Shown: positions 1 through 13,717 of the stretch, piece by piece
Layout: each line of letters opens with the position of its first letter
Numbering within the stretch: the first letter of the stretch is position 1
Assembly: GCF_002105155.1 (NCBI RefSeq)
Contig: NW_019028997.1
Location: forward strand, 350,001-414,000
Length of the DNA: 64,000 nucleotides
Reading direction: 5' to 3'
From: Lobosporangium transversale
Lineage: Eukaryota > Mortierellomycota > Mortierellomycetes > Mortierellales > Mortierellaceae
Notes under the pieces: model-generated
Seen by the model: the letters and a program-made list of their open reading frames with translations, nothing else
Told to the model about the DNA's origin: nothing
The model's database searches: none
Made by a program: the position numbers and the translations under genes

Positions 1-982
1 TCCACTCCACTCAACTGAATCAAACCTCTAGACCAGTTGACAGTTTTTCCATCATTTTTATATATATATATTTTTCCCTTTTTCTCCTTAGCATCAACGG
101 GAGGAAGGCTCTTCTTTAGCGCGTAATTTTTTTTATATTTTGCTTTCAGATCTTACACTATGGAAAAGGGAGAAATCATTTCGTGTCGTTAGTAAAAAAA
201 ATAAAAAAAAAAGAAAAGAAAAGAAAAAAGAAAAAAGAGAGAGATGAACAGGGCTAGAAAAAAAAAAAAAAAAAATTGTTTGGTTAGCAATGTGGAGAGA
301 GAGAGAGAGAGAGAGTAATAAATAAATAAATAAGTAATAGATAAACAAATAAACGTTTATCGATGTAGTACAAGTTTGGTAAAACAATGCGTTCGACAGA
401 TCAGTCAGAGCCAAAATGTGAACCAACATTGGATTGACTGACTGACATTTAGCCCAAGCTGAATGTACTTTTTTACTGCTTTGGTTCTAAAGGTAATACC
501 AATGCTTAAATAATACATATATAACATAACATATTATATATAATATAACATAACATAACATAATATAATATAAATAAATAAATAAATAAAAGAAAAAGAA
601 ACATTTTTGCATGAATCGCTCGGTTGAATGATTCATTATTGTTCAGAAATGGATTGGGTTGTTTTGTCGAATAAATATACATATACATTTGTTAATAAAC
701 ATGGATGAGAATAAAAGAAATAATAAAAAGAGTAATCATGTCGTTAAATGATCATAGATAATGATCTCCTTTTTGGACCCTGTCCTTCTGTACTGCCAAA
801 GAAGTATAAACCTTTTTTTCTTTTTTTTTTTTTCTTTTGTCATACATGAAATACATGAAAGAGAATCAAAAAAGAATCAACGAATCGGAAATTCTTTGTG
901 TATGGATGTACACTCCTATATATTTATAAATATGTATCATAGACTTCTTATAGGACACTATAACATGTTAACCAGTTTAGAT

Positions 983-1028
983 CAGACCCAGACCCAGACC
1001 CAGACCCAGACCCAGACTCAGACCCAGA
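983..1028. repeat. (CAGACC)n hexamer microsatellite
   Basis: About seven and a half tandem copies of the hexamer CAGACC, with one unit altered to CAGACT. No gene is attached to it. Confidence 0.9.
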
Positions 1029-2370
1029 TATGGATGGACCAGATTTCATCACACCTTTTTTTCACTTGCTTGCAGTATATGAACACGTTGATGTTGATTG
1101 TTGATAAAGAAAAGGAAAGAAAAAGAAAAAGAAAAAGAGAGTCCCTTGATGATGATGAAAAAGTAGATTATCCATCTAATCCTGTTTCAACCGAGTCGAA
1201 TTGGATTGAATCATATCGAATCGGATGAAGTGAACTCGGGAATTTCCTCCTCTCCTCTCCTTTTCACATTCACATTTCAAGAGCAGTCATTTCAAGACAA
1301 AGTCAAGGACCATCTCTAAACGTCTCTTCTCTTTCCTCTCTTTTCACAATCATTTGCGCCCTGAGTTTGGTTTGCGGACAATTAAATCACGATAAGATTA
1401 CTTATTATTACTCCATAACACATCCATCACATGGTTTACACATTTACATATGTATATTATATGTAACATATATGTGTCATTTTAGAATATAGTTATAACC
1501 ATATAACTTGTACAGTGTATATATACACACATGTAATGTAATACTGTAGCCCACATGTTTTTCTGGTTCCGATCACGCCTGTCTTTTGAGTTTTGCTCGA
1601 TCGTGTATCGTATATATCGTTTCTTTGGCTACTTTACCTTTATTTCGGGGAAACAAATACATATTTAAAGTAAAAAATAAAAATAAAAAATAAAAAGTAA
1701 AAAATATATTAATAATAAAGAATGTCGTGCAGACAGTCTGAAGGAATAAGAAAAAAAAAAAAAGGTTTATTCCCATAGGATAACCTTTCCCTAATGGGAT
1801 GGTATATATATATATATATACATATATACGTGTAACAAATGTATGACAAAGGTGGGTACAGCTTGTAAGAGCTCTGTATATACCGTGTAATATAGTGGAT
1901 CCAGTAATATATTCGTATTTATAATAGGATCTTCGTTTCGTTTTAAGAAAAGAAAAGAAAAGAAAAGAAAAGGAAAAAAAAGAAAAAAGCGGCTGATTTA
2001 TTGTAAATGTCGAATGCCCTATTTGTTTCCCGTAGGGTTCAAGACAGTATTCTGCTGGTTTCACCACTTTGACTTATTTTGGTCCGTCCGGGATTAATTG
2101 CAAATAAAATATTAAAATTAAAGGTGGATCAGATCAACAAACAAGTTCCGTCAATTCGGGGGGTTGAGGGTGAGTTTACTGATTCAAATCCCAAAGACAG
2201 ATCAGACCGTCTTTTTTTTATTTTTAATTTTTTATTTCTTATTCTCGTTTTTATTTTTTATTTCAACTTTTTTTTTTTATTTATTTTTACCTTTGTTTGT
2301 TGTTGTTGATATTGATGTTATTGTTGATTATTATTAGGTCAGCCACCTTGTCTCTCTTTCTCTCTTTCTT

Positions 2371-2402
<32 letters not shown>

Positions 2403-3109
2403 CTCTCTGCGTGTAACAGATACACAGAAAGGATAGACAGAGTCATTGAAACAGTAAAACAGCCGTGGCTGCATGTGCTGTGGGTGAAAAAAGTTCTTAC
2501 CCCTTTTTTTTTTGTTTGCGTGTATGTGTATGTATATATATACAAATATGATATTTAGATGTAGTGTGATAACAATGGTCAGAAACTGCTATACAGATGG
2601 CTCTCTTTCTTTTCTCTCTTCCCATTCCCATCCATAACTCTATCTCTCAAACACTCTTAGAGTGCATTTCATTGCATCGCGCGCAAAGTGTTTATTCTCA
2701 ATCATACTTGCCTACAGTATGCATTTTTTTTTTTTTTACCCTTTTTTTTTTTTTTTTTTCTTTTTTTTTCTTTTTCTTTTTAAATCATTGTAAACATACG
2801 GATTTAGTTGGCGTTGCTGTTTTGACAACACCAAAGGTTTTTTTTTTTTTTGCTTGTTTATGTTTGCCTAATCCTTCCCATTGTTTTTTCCCCAAGGCTG
2901 GGGAAAGGAAAAGGAGATTGTTGTTTAAACATTTCCCTCTACCCCTACCATTACCTTTTCCCATTAAAAAAAAAAAAAAAAAAAAAAAAAAACTGTGAAA
3001 ACAGGAAAGTGGAAATAAAAAAAAATAAAAAACAACATTTATGATTACTCCATGACTATGGTAAAGTATATATACATTTATATGGAGAAACTAAAGAGTG
3101 TGCGCCGCA

Positions 3110-3140
<31 letters not shown>

Positions 3141-3846
3141 GGTATATTTTTATTTTTATTTTGAATAAATTTATTTATTTTGATTTATTTTATTATATTG
3201 AATCAAGATCTCGATCTTTTATTTATATATTTATATATACTTATTTTATTTTATTTCATTTACTTCCTTATTTATTCAAGACTTGTCATAAAGACGAAAA
3301 AATAAAGCAGACAAAGACAAAGACATAAACAAAGATGGGGCAATGACGATGACAAGAAGGAAAATAAAAAAAAAAATAAAAAAAAGGGGCGGGAGAAACA
3401 GAGTTGCAATAAGCATCAACAGCAAATAGATAATAATGGGATAATGGGATAATGGGACACAATCTAGGGAGAGAGAAAGAGGAAAAAGCAGAAAAGCAGG
3501 AAAAAGCAGATGGATGGATGGATGAATGGATGGATGGGAAATGGAAATAAAGACTCAACAATCATTATCAATCAATCTACTTTCTTCCTTTGGTCCTTTC
3601 ATTCCTTCGTACCCGTCCCCCTTTTTTTTTTTTTTTTCCTTTTTACTTTTATTATCTATGGTTGCCTTTGATTATGAATGAAACGCCTTGGAGTAAAAAG
3701 ATGTCATCATTGACCCTATTGTTTTCCTTATCGACGCCTTTTTTTTTTTTTTTTTTTAGCTATTATGATGGTTATTATTTTGAACACATGGATTACATGT
3801 GTCACGATGGCTATCAACCATGAATGGAGGTGGCATGGATATCGAC

Positions 3847-3899
3847 GCCGTGCCGTGCCGTGCCATGCCATGCCATGCCATGCCATGCCATGCTATGCC
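3847..3899. repeat. Pentamer array (CCGTG then CCATG units)
   Basis: Tandem 5-bp units: the first copies read TGCCG and the later ones TGCCA, so one substitution has spread through part of the array. A 26-nt poly-A tract follows shortly after, at 3921-3946. Confidence 0.9.
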
Positions 3900-4375
3900 C
3901 ATGGGCTGTGATGTGTTATGCAAAAAAAAAAAAAAAAAAAAAAAAAACAATTAGACCAAAAAAACTTCAAAGTGTTGAATGCAAGTGATACAAACAAAAA
4001 AGCAAAGAGCATTCATTCAGTTCAAGGAGATTTCAATTGTTTAAATGCAATGCAGAGAGGACATGGTTCGACTGAATACAAATCAATTCTTTCCATACCA
4101 ATGAATGTGCTCGATATCGAATAAATATTTTGCAGCCCTCTTTTTTTTTTTTCTTCTCATTATTATTACTATTATTATTATTACTATTATATTTATAATA
4201 CCCATAAAAGTTATTTTACATATATATATAAATACAAATCTATACATGTATGTATATGTTACTCATGTGTGTAGTCCATGCTGCTTTGCTTTGCTTTTGC
4301 TTTGATGCTTTGTTGCATCGTTGTTTTGCTGAGCTATTCATTGGTAATGATGAAAGTGATTGTATACACAACCTC

Positions 4376-4404
4376 TCTGGTCTGGTCTGGTCTGGTCTGG
4401 TCTG
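4376..4404. repeat. (TCTGG)n pentamer array
   Basis: About six perfect copies of TCTGG in non-coding DNA. Confidence 0.9.
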
Positions 4405-4509
4405 AATAGGATTAAGATCGACCTCAAATAAAATAAAAAATAAAAAAAATAAAAAAAAAGAAAAAGGAGAAATAACATTCAATTGATTCTGTATTGAATA
4501 AACTAGATG

Positions 4510-5094
4510 GTTGAAGACGAATCGATATGTTTTTCTCAGTCTTCCTATTACTTTGCTACAAACATCCACTCTCTTCATCATCTTTTCCATTTTTTCCTTT
4601 TCCCCCCTATCATCCCTCCATCGGTTTTTTTATTTCTTCACCCTTTTTTTTTTTTTTTATTTTTTTTTTTATTTCTTTCTTTTCCATTTCTTTTTCTTCT
4701 CTTTTCCCTTTCTGTTCTGTGTCACCTTCACTCACACTCTTTTCTTTTTTGCACACTTACACCTGCACACCTCAGTCTTATTCTCACTCTCATCTTTTTA
4801 CTCTTTTCTTTACTTTTCCTTCCTCTCCCTTTTCTCTTTCTCATAACCACTTTCTTCTTTTTCTTTTTCTTCTTTTTCTTTTTTCTTCTTCTTCTTCTTC
4901 TCTCTCCTTTTGCTCATTCCTCTCATTCACTTCATTCTCCATTCCATCCTCTCCACTTCGCCTCCCTTGGAATCATTAAAAACATTGACAGAAATATAAA
5001 CAAAACGTTTTTTTTTTTTTATTCCTGTGCTACTTACTTTACAAAGTTCCTTTTAGTTAAAACGCACCCCAAAATTTATCCTGTCTTCTGAATC
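4510..5094 (+). promoter_or_regulatory. CT-rich upstream region/5' leader of the zinc-finger gene
   Basis: Directly upstream of the start codon at 5095, the + strand is almost pure pyrimidine for several hundred bases (4560-4960), followed by about 100 bp of mixed sequence. Long CT-rich stretches are common in fungal core promoters near the transcription start. No TATA element or transcription-factor site can be assigned with confidence, so the promoter role is inference from position and composition. Confidence 0.3.
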
Positions 5095-7794
5095 ATGACC
5101 TCACCCAAGGTGGCCATGGCCGCCATGTCTTTCTCACATACCCCTACCTCTTCTAGCAGACACGTCTCTTTCCAACACACTCACTCCCGTCATCTGCCTC
5201 TTCCTCCTCCGGCTGCTACCATGGCTTCCACATCCTCTTCCTTTCACTCGGCATCATCGACCCATTCTCAATCCTCATCTCCCCCTCCTTCTGCATCCTC
5301 CAATTCTCCCCCTCATTCTCCCCATTCCCCCGTTGTACCCGCCCTTCTCTCACGCGTGTATCCAGACTCTCACAGAACCCATCATTATCATTCATCTCGT
5401 TGGCAAGGAGAAAAAAGACGTCCTTATCCTCTCCCAGCTTACTATGATCAACCTCATCATCATCATCGCCCTCATCCTCATCCTCATCAGCACCACCAAC
5501 AACACCATCAGCAACACCATTCATCTGATCGCTATTACCCTCAATCTCATCATCATTACGATCAACAGGAAGAAGACCCTAGATATCGTCAACATCCTTC
5601 CTCCCATCCATATGGGGATCGATATGACCATGAACAACCCATCAAGTTCGGCGGCAACAACAATAACAGTTCCAGGGTCTTTTCTAATAGCCATATCATC
5701 AACAACACCAATAACACCAGCAACAGCAACAGCAACAACATCACCAAGAATAGCACCTTATCACCAGTTCCCTCATTCACCTCCTCCTCACCTTCCTCAA
5801 CCGTTTCTCATTATTCCTCGCCTTCACCTAAATCTCAAACGATCTCCCTCCCCCCCTTCGATCGACCCACAAAGAAATCCCGATCTGAACCAGATCCTTC
5901 TTTACCTTTGCCCAGATTGCAGATGAGACAGGAACCCATGGAGGGAACAGAAACCAAATCAGAGATTGAACATGTCTTGCCCTCTCCATCTCGTTCCCCC
6001 TCCCCTTCCTCCTCTTTATCTTCATCTTCATCTTCATCTTCTTCCCCATCTTCACCCCCATCTTCATCCTCTCCACCGGCTTCAGGCCCACTTGGATCAA
6101 CAGATTTTGGATCTCGATCTGATTCTATGCCATCCTCTTCATCATCTTCTTCATCTTCTTCCTCTTCTTCCTCTTCATCCTCAAAGACTTTTGAGGCTGC
6201 TGCTTCTACTGCTGCTAATGGTACTACTGCTACAAGTACTACTACTGCTACTATTACAAGTACGGTCGGTCCATCCACAGCCACGAACGCACCCACCATA
6301 GTACCAACCCCGACGATCACTATTCCTGGTGTTGGATCAGATCCTCCCGTGCTCCCGTACACATGCTCGATCGGCAACTGTACAAAATCCTATTCCACTC
6401 ACCAGGGTCTTCGACGACACATTCGTGATCACAAGGACACAGATCAGGGTGAACGTTTCCCCTGTACCATCCCCGGTTGTCGCGTCAGTCTGAGGACCAA
6501 GCAGAGCCAGGCTGCGCATGTGAGGTTATGTAAACAAAAGAGGGCAGGAGCACTCCATCCATGCCCCGAACCTGGTTGTGGAGCAGCCTATGGCTCGACC
6601 GAGAACCTGTCCAGACATCGACTGAAGCATCAACGAGGCCTTGTCGGAGTAAAGTACCCATGTACCTGGGCCGGCTGTGACAAGATCTTGGCGACGCCCA
6701 AGAGTCTGAAGGATCATTTACAGATCCATGCAGAAAGGGATGCAGGGATCAAATTGTATTGCCCCGTAGAGGGTTGTAATAAGGTCTTTGGGACCAACCG
6801 ATGTTTACGAGCTCATGAGCTTCGGTGTAAACAGGTCAAATCTGGCGAACGATTGCCCTGTCCGATTCAAGGATGCAAGGCCACGTTCGGGAGCACGGAT
6901 TATGTTCGACGACATGTACTCGATCATGAGAAGGGCCTGATCGGGATGGAGTTCCGATGTGATTTCGCAGACTGTAAGGCGGTCCTGGCCAATCCGTTGA
7001 CGCTCCAACGACATAAGCAGCTGCATGAGGAACAATCCCTGGGCTTTGAGTGGAAGTGTTTGATTCCGGAATGTGGCAAGGTATACTCGGGAAGCAAGCA
7101 ACTGACGGATCATCAGACCAGGATCCACAAGGATCTAGGCGCAGACTATCGGTTCCTCTGTCCATACAAACATTGTGATCAACAATTTGAGTGCCAGCGC
7201 TCTGCCTACAAGCACGACTGTCTGTACCGCAAGGTATTTTAATATTTTTTGATATTTAATTTTATTTTATTTTTTATTTTATTCCCCCCCTCCCCTCCTT
7301 CCCCCCTCCCCCCTTTCCTTGCACAAGAAAAACAAAAGGTCTATCGATCCGATCGTGTTTACACGCGCATGCTTAAAGAAAAAGACAAAAAAGACCCGTT
7401 TGAGCCCTTAGGTGTGTCATGTCATCGACCCTAATGGATGATGTGATCGTAGCGAGCGAGCCGCGCTGCTCTTTTTAATTTGTTTAGAATCACACGGTTG
7501 TGTGCATCTTTGTTGTATTATTGTTTTTTTAAGCTGTGATAACTAACTTTGTCATAAAAAAAAAAAAAAAAATTTTTTTTTCTTATTTTTCCCACTTGAT
7601 AGAAACAATGCCCTATTGAAGGTTGTCCATGTTTGTTGCCCAACGCCGAGGCCCTGGAGGCCCATCTGTGGATGCATAATACACTCAAGACTAGACCACC
7701 CTATCCATGCTTTGAAGAAGGTTGCTCTAAGGTTTATGATACAAAAAACGGTATCTTGGCTCACGCTCTTACTCATATCATAAATGAGCTGTAA
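5095..7794 (+). CDS. C2H2 zinc-finger protein with about eleven fingers
   Basis: Two-exon model: 5095-7233 and 7603-7794, joined by a GT-AG intron (7234-7602) with a CTAAC branch-like site near 7538; about 776 residues. The N-terminal half (residues 1-415) is low-complexity: Ser/Pro-rich, with His/Gln-rich stretches around 110-165 and poly-Ser around 300-365. From residue about 420, eleven C2H2 fingers follow in tandem, nearly all of the C-X4-C type (CSIGNC, CTIPGC, CPEPGC, CTWAGC, CPVEGC and so on), as in TFIIIA-like proteins. Nine lie in exon 1 and two (CPIEGC, CFEEGC) in exon 2, so the intron must be spliced for the full array. Fingers 2, 5 and 9 have Cys or other replacements at the last ligand. 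Function is probably nuclear nucleic-acid binding; no orthologue can be named. Confidence 0.85.
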
Positions 7795-8360
7795 AAAAAA
7801 AAAAAAAAAAGAAAACGAATCTCATCCATCCCCACTTAGCTCTTCCTCCAAAACTCCAACTCCAGAATTGCTTTTCTAATTGCAAATACAAAGCACATCA
7901 AAAAGAAAAAAATGCAAATAATATAAATATTACATATATATATGTATAATGAAGAAGAATGTGATAAGCACAAGGAAACGAAGCAAGCACGAGCTTTTCG
8001 TTTTAAAAGAAAGTCCCCTCCCCCCCACATTTTTCTTTCCTTTATTATTACTATATATATATTTATTGTTATTACTATTTTTTTTCTTTTTCTTTTTCGT
8101 CAAAAGATAATTCTTCATCTTTTTCCTTGCATGTATAATAAATAAGTAAATAAGTAAATAAATAAAGATCCCCCATTACATAAAAGAGGTCCTAATTTTT
8201 TTTTTTTGATAAGCTGTTTAATATGAATATTTAAATATATATTTATTATTTTCGTGTACGACCGAATAAAATAAAATAAAATAAATGATTTACAAAAATT
8301 ATTATTTTGTGTCCCTTTTTTTTTTTTTTTTTTTTTTCGTTTGGCATGCGCCTTCTTTTT

Positions 8361-8412
8361 GCTTTGCCTTGCTTTGCCTTGCCTCGCCTTGCCTCGCCTT
8401 GCCTTGCCTTGA
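8361..8412. repeat. (CTTGC)n/(CTCGC)n pentamer array
   Basis: Tandem 5-bp units with a mixture of GCCTT, GCTTT and GCCTC, that is, an imperfect pentamer array. Confidence 0.85.
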
Positions 8413-9110
8413 ACTTAACAACGCAACGCAATGTATCGTAACCATGTGTCGAAGATGGAGACACAAACGTTTTCAAAATTAAAATAAATAATAAATGAGC
8501 AATGACGAAAAAAATAAAATAAAATATATATAATACATATATATACATAAAAAGGCTAGACAAAGTCCACGCCTCTACACTGATAGTCAGACTGGATAGA
8601 GCAGACTAGGCCAGAACTAAACTAGAGTCGAAGGAGAGAGAGTTTTAGGTGGGAAAACATTCAATGCTGAAAGTGGAGAAGCTGAGGACAGAGTTTGAGT
8701 AAAGCGGAAAATAAAAAAAATAAAAAAAATAAAAAAATAAAATAATTAAACATTGATGATGAAAAAAAATTTTTTTTGTCCATTCATTTATCCATTGATT
8801 CATTCATTCTCTGTCTCTTACTTCATTGGCTATCTCGTCAAGGGATGGAAGAGAGTTTTTTATTATTATTTTTTATATTATCTTGTATTTTCAGGTACAG
8901 GATCAGGCACAGGAACAGGTACGGGTAGGGGTATCAAAGCTTGTTTGCGCCATGTCCTATCCTCCCCCTCCCCTTTGTCCTTTCATATCTTGAGCTCTAT
9001 ATTTTGCCATGTTTTGTTGTTAAATGATTGCCATTCCATTCCTTGCTCAGCTCCCATGGAAGAAAATAATAAAATAAAATACATACAATAAAGGTCCCCC
9101 TCCTCCCTTT

Positions 9111-9157
9111 CCCTTACCCTTACCCTTACCCTTACCCTTACCCTTACCCTTACCCTT
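9111..9157. repeat. (CCCTTA)n hexamer array
   Basis: Nearly eight tandem copies of CCCTTA. It looks telomeric at first sight, but the G-strand unit is TAAGGG rather than TTAGGG, so it is treated as an ordinary microsatellite. Confidence 0.9.
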
Positions 9158-9609
9158 TCTATCTAACCAATTTCCATCATCATCTCTCTCCTCTCTTTCT
9201 CTCCTTGCTCATTGTTTATTTATTTGTCCCTTTTTTTTTTTTTTTTTTTTTTTCTTTTTTTCTCCACAATGAGCAACATGAGGCGCGAAGGGGAGAGAGA
9301 GAGATGGCGCCAAAATAATAAAAATAAGAAGGTTCATATAGAACCTTACTCTCCTCTCCTCTAGCGGGAAGGAGCATTTCTTTTCTTTCTTTTTGAATTT
9401 ATTCCGCTCCTGTATAGACTTGTTACAATAGTAGAAAAAAAAAATAAAAACAAATTAGTTTGAGGGACAAGGATCGGTCAGGGCGTGAAAAGAGAACCCT
9501 TTTTTTTTTTTTTTTTTTTTTTTTTTGTTGCTCAAAGGTTTATTATTCATGAACAGTGTACATGTACATACACTAAGGCAAGTTTGAACCTTGAACTTGA
9601 ACATTGAGC

Positions 9610-9760
9610 CAAAGGAAAAAAAAAAAAAATGTTCATCTGTTTTTCTGTTGTTGTTATTTTTTTTTTTTTTACGATCCGAGCGGGCCTAGCCCTTTTAGAC
9701 AAATCTACCCCTCTTTTTTGTTGATAAATATTTTGCATGAACATACTTCATAGGTTTTTT
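9610..9760. repeat. Duplicated block A (inverted copy at 41768-41910)
   Basis: About 140 bp, bounded by homopolymer tracts, recurs in reverse complement at 41768-41910 with a few substitutions. The homology includes the stretch encoding GTAGATTTGTCTAAAAGGGC in the right copy. It is non-coding here. Confidence 0.85.
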
Positions 9761-9916
9761 TTTTTTTTTTTTTTTTAATGGTTGAATTATACACCGTGTT
9801 TTTCTGTCTGCATTACGTCTCTTTGCTTTCATTCTTTTCATTTTCTCCGCGCTCTCTTTTTTTTTTTTTTTTTTTTTTCCTTGCTCTAACCCAACCCTTC
9901 CCATCCTCTTTCCCTC

Positions 9917-9949
<33 letters not shown>

Positions 9950-10164
9950 ACCCTCGAGGATTTGTTTTGCAGAATGGCTCTAAACAAAACATCTATACTT
10001 TTTGCAGCTCCTATGCAGTCAGAAGAATAGAGTTGATAAATAATATACACATTTAACCTTGTAACCTCCAGTTGATTTAAAGATCGGCAATTATTTGCCC
10101 TATTCCTTTTTCTTTATTTTATTTTATTTTATTTTATTTTTTTTTTTTAAAAAAAAAAAAAAAA

Positions 10165-10500
10165 AAGGCTGGGGGGGGGGGTGGGCATTTAAAGCATATA
10201 GCGTAATAGCATGTATATAGCATATAGCATAAGGGGGAGGGAGAGGGCGAAGATATTTACTAAAAAAAAAAAAAAAAAAAAAAACATGTAGACTACAAAC
10301 ATTTTGCCAACAGAACAGACTACAGACTAGAGACTAGAGACTACAGCCTACAGCCTACATGTAATGTAGATATTATTGTAGATTTATGGAAAGATTTGCT
10401 CTTCCATTTTTACCCTTACCCAATACAAATATGTACAAATTAAGGACGATAGTAACAAATATACTTGAAATACTTGAAATACTTGAAATACTTGAAAAAA
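10165..10500. repeat. Duplicated block B (inverted copy at 45085-45360)
   Basis: This block includes repeated variants of the 8-mer CTACAGCC/GACTACAG and a 9-bp tandem repeat. It recurs in reverse complement at 45085-45360, with copy-number differences in the short repeats. Both copies end in a homopolymer tract. Confidence 0.85.
10461..10496. repeat. (ATACTTGAA)n 9-bp tandem repeat
   Basis: Four copies of a 9-bp unit ending in a poly-A tract. The inverted copy at 45085-45115 has about two and a half diverged units, so the array has expanded or contracted since duplication. Confidence 0.85.
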
Positions 10501-11068
10501 AAAAAAAAAAAAGAAGCGTCGATGGATAGAAAGAACCGAAAGAATGCAAGATAGCCTCGATTGGTCACGCCCCGATGTCAACAACCAACAACCAACAACA
10601 AAAAACATTTGCTGCTCGTGTCCACGCTTTCATTAAGCATCTGGTAAAAACTGACAAGGGATGTAAATACATGTGTATACATTGACTATCCAATACATGT
10701 CTATTTTGCACACTGTTGAGCGGTTGTCATCCCCCCCTAACTCCCCCCAACTCCCCTCGCCCTACATCTCTTCATCCCCTCCTTCGCATCCCACCCATCC
10801 CATCGAACATCCCATCGGCATCCCATTGAGCATCCTCACCATCCCCTTGACTCACCCCCCCCCCCCCCCCTTTTTTTTTTTTTTTTTTTTCTTTCTTTTC
10901 TTTGCAATTATATACCTACAAGTTCAAATGGCATGGTCAAAAAAAAAAAAAAAAAAAAAGATTTTGCTTGTTTGTTGTTACGCCAACGAGTCCAAGTCCA
11001 AATGAAAGCATGAACAAATAAAAATCTTTGCAGTTCGAACAGTCTGAACGCGTGCCATTGCGACGCGG

Positions 11069-11103
<35 letters not shown>

Positions 11104-11130
11104 AGGCGGGAAAAAAAAAATAGGGAAAAA

Positions 11131-11168
11131 TGAATGAATGAATGAATGAATGGATGGATGGATGGATG
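11131..11168. repeat. (AATG)n/(GATG)n tetramer array
   Basis: Tandem 4-bp units that change from TGAA to TGGA part-way along. Confidence 0.85.
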
Positions 11169-11328
11169 TTAGATGTAGTAGTAGAGAAGTGTTTTTATTC
11201 AAGATTCTTGCGTTACTGAGTTATTATTTTGGACACATTATTTTTTTATTTTATTTCATTTCATTTCAATTAGATGATGATGGCATTGTATATACAAGTG
11301 CTCCATACATGTTATATACACATCTCTG

Positions 11329-11360
<32 letters not shown>

Positions 11361-11408
11361 CTTTTTTTCATTGCGCCATCCAGGTACCAATTTGCAATTT
11401 CGAAACTA

Positions 11409-11445
11409 ACGATCGATCGACCGACCGACCGACCGACCGACCGAC
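11409..11445. repeat. (CGAT)n/(CGAC)n tetramer array
   Basis: Tandem tetramers beginning as GATC and continuing as CGAC, in non-coding DNA. Confidence 0.85.
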
Positions 11446-11746
11446 GAAAAAGCTATGGGAGGGAAAGCTCTAGCCCTTCCCCGCCCAAATGTAACTATCT
11501 ATCTATATATAATAAATGTATACATATATAATTAAATATATAATATACAAATGTAAATAAATTATATAAAAATATCATCAACTCACAGCCTCTTATTCCT
11601 CAGTCTTTACGTGTCCATATCCGTGTTCGTGTTGGTTTATCTTTATTATGATTACTTTTTTTTTATTATTAAGGAACCAAAACTTTATCCCACCACCAAT
11701 AAGGAAGGCATGTATAGATACATCAACCTCCCTTCATTATCCCTTT

Positions 11747-11789
<43 letters not shown>

Positions 11790-13717
11790 GAGTACATATA
11801 TCGAATAAACTAAAGGTTGTTTTATGCGTTCTACTATATATATATATGATGGATCCAGGGGGTTAACTGATGAGGATAAAGGGAAAAAGTGAGTTAAAAA
11901 AATAAAATAAAATAAAATAAAATAAAAGGTTCCCCGTTTTTGAAGAGTAGCTTAGTCTATCGCTAAATAACAATAAAAAAAAAAAAAAAAAAAAAAAAAG
12001 GTATTGATTCTACATCCAAGTATCCCATAGTCGCGCTTGTTATTATATATGAAAGATTGAATATTTTTATAGTTTGAGTAAAAGTATAGATGGATGTGTA
12101 TAGTATTGGCTATTAGCAAAGATGATGATGATGATATCTATTGTTGTTTTATGTAAAATGTTATATCTTGCCCCTTCCCTCCAACTATCGTTGTCGTTGT
12201 CATTGTCATTGTCATGATCAGGGTCATGCAACATCGGAATGGATCATCAAGCTCTCGGCAAGTCTTTCCGAAGTATAGTTTTATACAGTTAGTACATTTG
12301 GACTATCTCTGTAGCGTAACACGTTTTTTTTTTTTTTTTTCTGTTTAGAAAAAGAAAAACACAAATAACAGGTTCGACAGATAGTCAGTCAGTAGACTAG
12401 ACTTTTTGCATTTCCTCCTTCCCTCCTCCCATTCCCATCTTTTTTTACACGTAAAAAAAAAAAACAACAACATGTAAAATAAAATATCGATCTATACTTC
12501 AAACTCCAAAGTTCAAACTATATAACCATAATCTTGGTTGAAGTATATGATGCATGTATATATCCATCCAGAGTTACAGAGTGTACCTTAGCTGTTTCTT
12601 TTTATTTTTCACCCTCCGAGTCATGCATGTTTGTAATCTCTACTCTATTTTCACTCTTTTTCTCTTTTCTCTTTTTCCTCAAGATTGTTTTTTTTATATA
12701 TATATTTTCTTATGAGGAAACGGTGGAAATGAAAAGAAGGAGGGGAGGGGGAAAGGGGAAAGGGGGAAAAAAGGAGGAAAGGGAGGGAGGAGGGGAAAGG
12801 AGAACCGAATCCTTGGGCGCGCGCCACGTGGTATTCATCTTGATTGAACACAAAAAAAGCATCTCACAACCACAGCTCATCCCATCCCATCCCATCATAA
12901 ACATTGTCCAGGAAATGAAGAATAAAAATGAAGAATAAAATAAAAATAAGAATAAAAATAAAAATAAAATAAAAAATAAAAATAAAAACAAAATAAATAC
13001 AAGGAATAAAAAATAAAATAATAAAAATAAATAAAAATAAAAAAAAACTCCTACTCTCTTCTACAGTGCACAGCCGAGATGATAGATGATGACGGAGTAT
13101 GAAAGGGAAAAAGAAAAAAAAAAAAAAGTGGATAGAGAGAACTTTATCTTCTTCATTTGGGCTTTTGTTTTTTTTTTTTTTTTTTTTTTTAACTCGTGTA
13201 TATCTTTTCTATTCCGCAAAAAACATAAAAAATAAAAAAAAAAAATAAAAAAGTTGCCTAATTGCAACACTAGGCACGTATTATATATATATATATAGAT
13301 ATACACAACATGTATTTGTAAGCGAGCCTTCGGATTGAACACGTTCGACAATGTTTACAGAAACTATTATGAAAAGATAGGAGGAAGTAAAAAAACGAGT
13401 CTAGTGATCCGAATACTCTGCAGCATTAAAAGAAAGCGCGTTTTTTTTTTATATCCTTTGAGCTATTGCATCATTATAAACATGCATGACTTTTTTTTTA
13501 TTTTATTTTATTTTATTGCCACGCCGCCTTTTTTTTATATAGAAGAATATAATTTTATAATTTTTTATTTTAGTTTTCTCACGCCGATGAAGTATGTTGC
13601 ACAAACAATTTAGGGTCAGAACATTCATACAAGTCATGAGATCATGAGATCTGACATTGTGTCAAAGAAATTTTTATTTTTTTATTTTTATTTTCTGTGT
13701 ACTGTATATATAGCCCG

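Larger units (their letters stand above)
1..5094. other. Gene-free low-complexity intergenic DNA
   Basis: I see no credible coding exon on either strand in these 5 kb. The open frames are translations of poly-T, poly-A and CT-rich tracts (strings of Phe, Leu, Ser or Lys). The stretch is dominated by A/T homopolymers (for example near 2740-2780, 2964-2992, 3921-3946) and short tandem repeats, listed separately. Its right end leads into the zinc-finger gene and probably holds that gene's promoter and 5' leader. Confidence 0.7.

Noticed and set aside
4507-5091. 194-codon open frame and overlapping frames upstream of the zinc-finger gene
   Set aside because: They are translations of a CT-rich tract (Phe/Leu/Ser runs) in three overlapping frames, with no domain; more likely promoter or leader.
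5333-6301. Overlapping frames within the zinc-finger gene's low-complexity half
   Set aside because: They are shadows of Ser/His-rich codons; the gene frame continues into eleven well-formed fingers.
7249-7434. Extra exon inside the zinc-finger gene intron
   Set aside because: The frame starts from T/C-rich sequence and contains no finger; skipping it joins finger 9 to finger 10 in frame.
9111-9157. Interstitial telomere repeat
   Set aside because: The unit is CCCTTA (G-strand TAAGGG), not CCCTAA/TTAGGG. It is not a permutation of the fungal telomere repeat, and unique genes lie on both sides.
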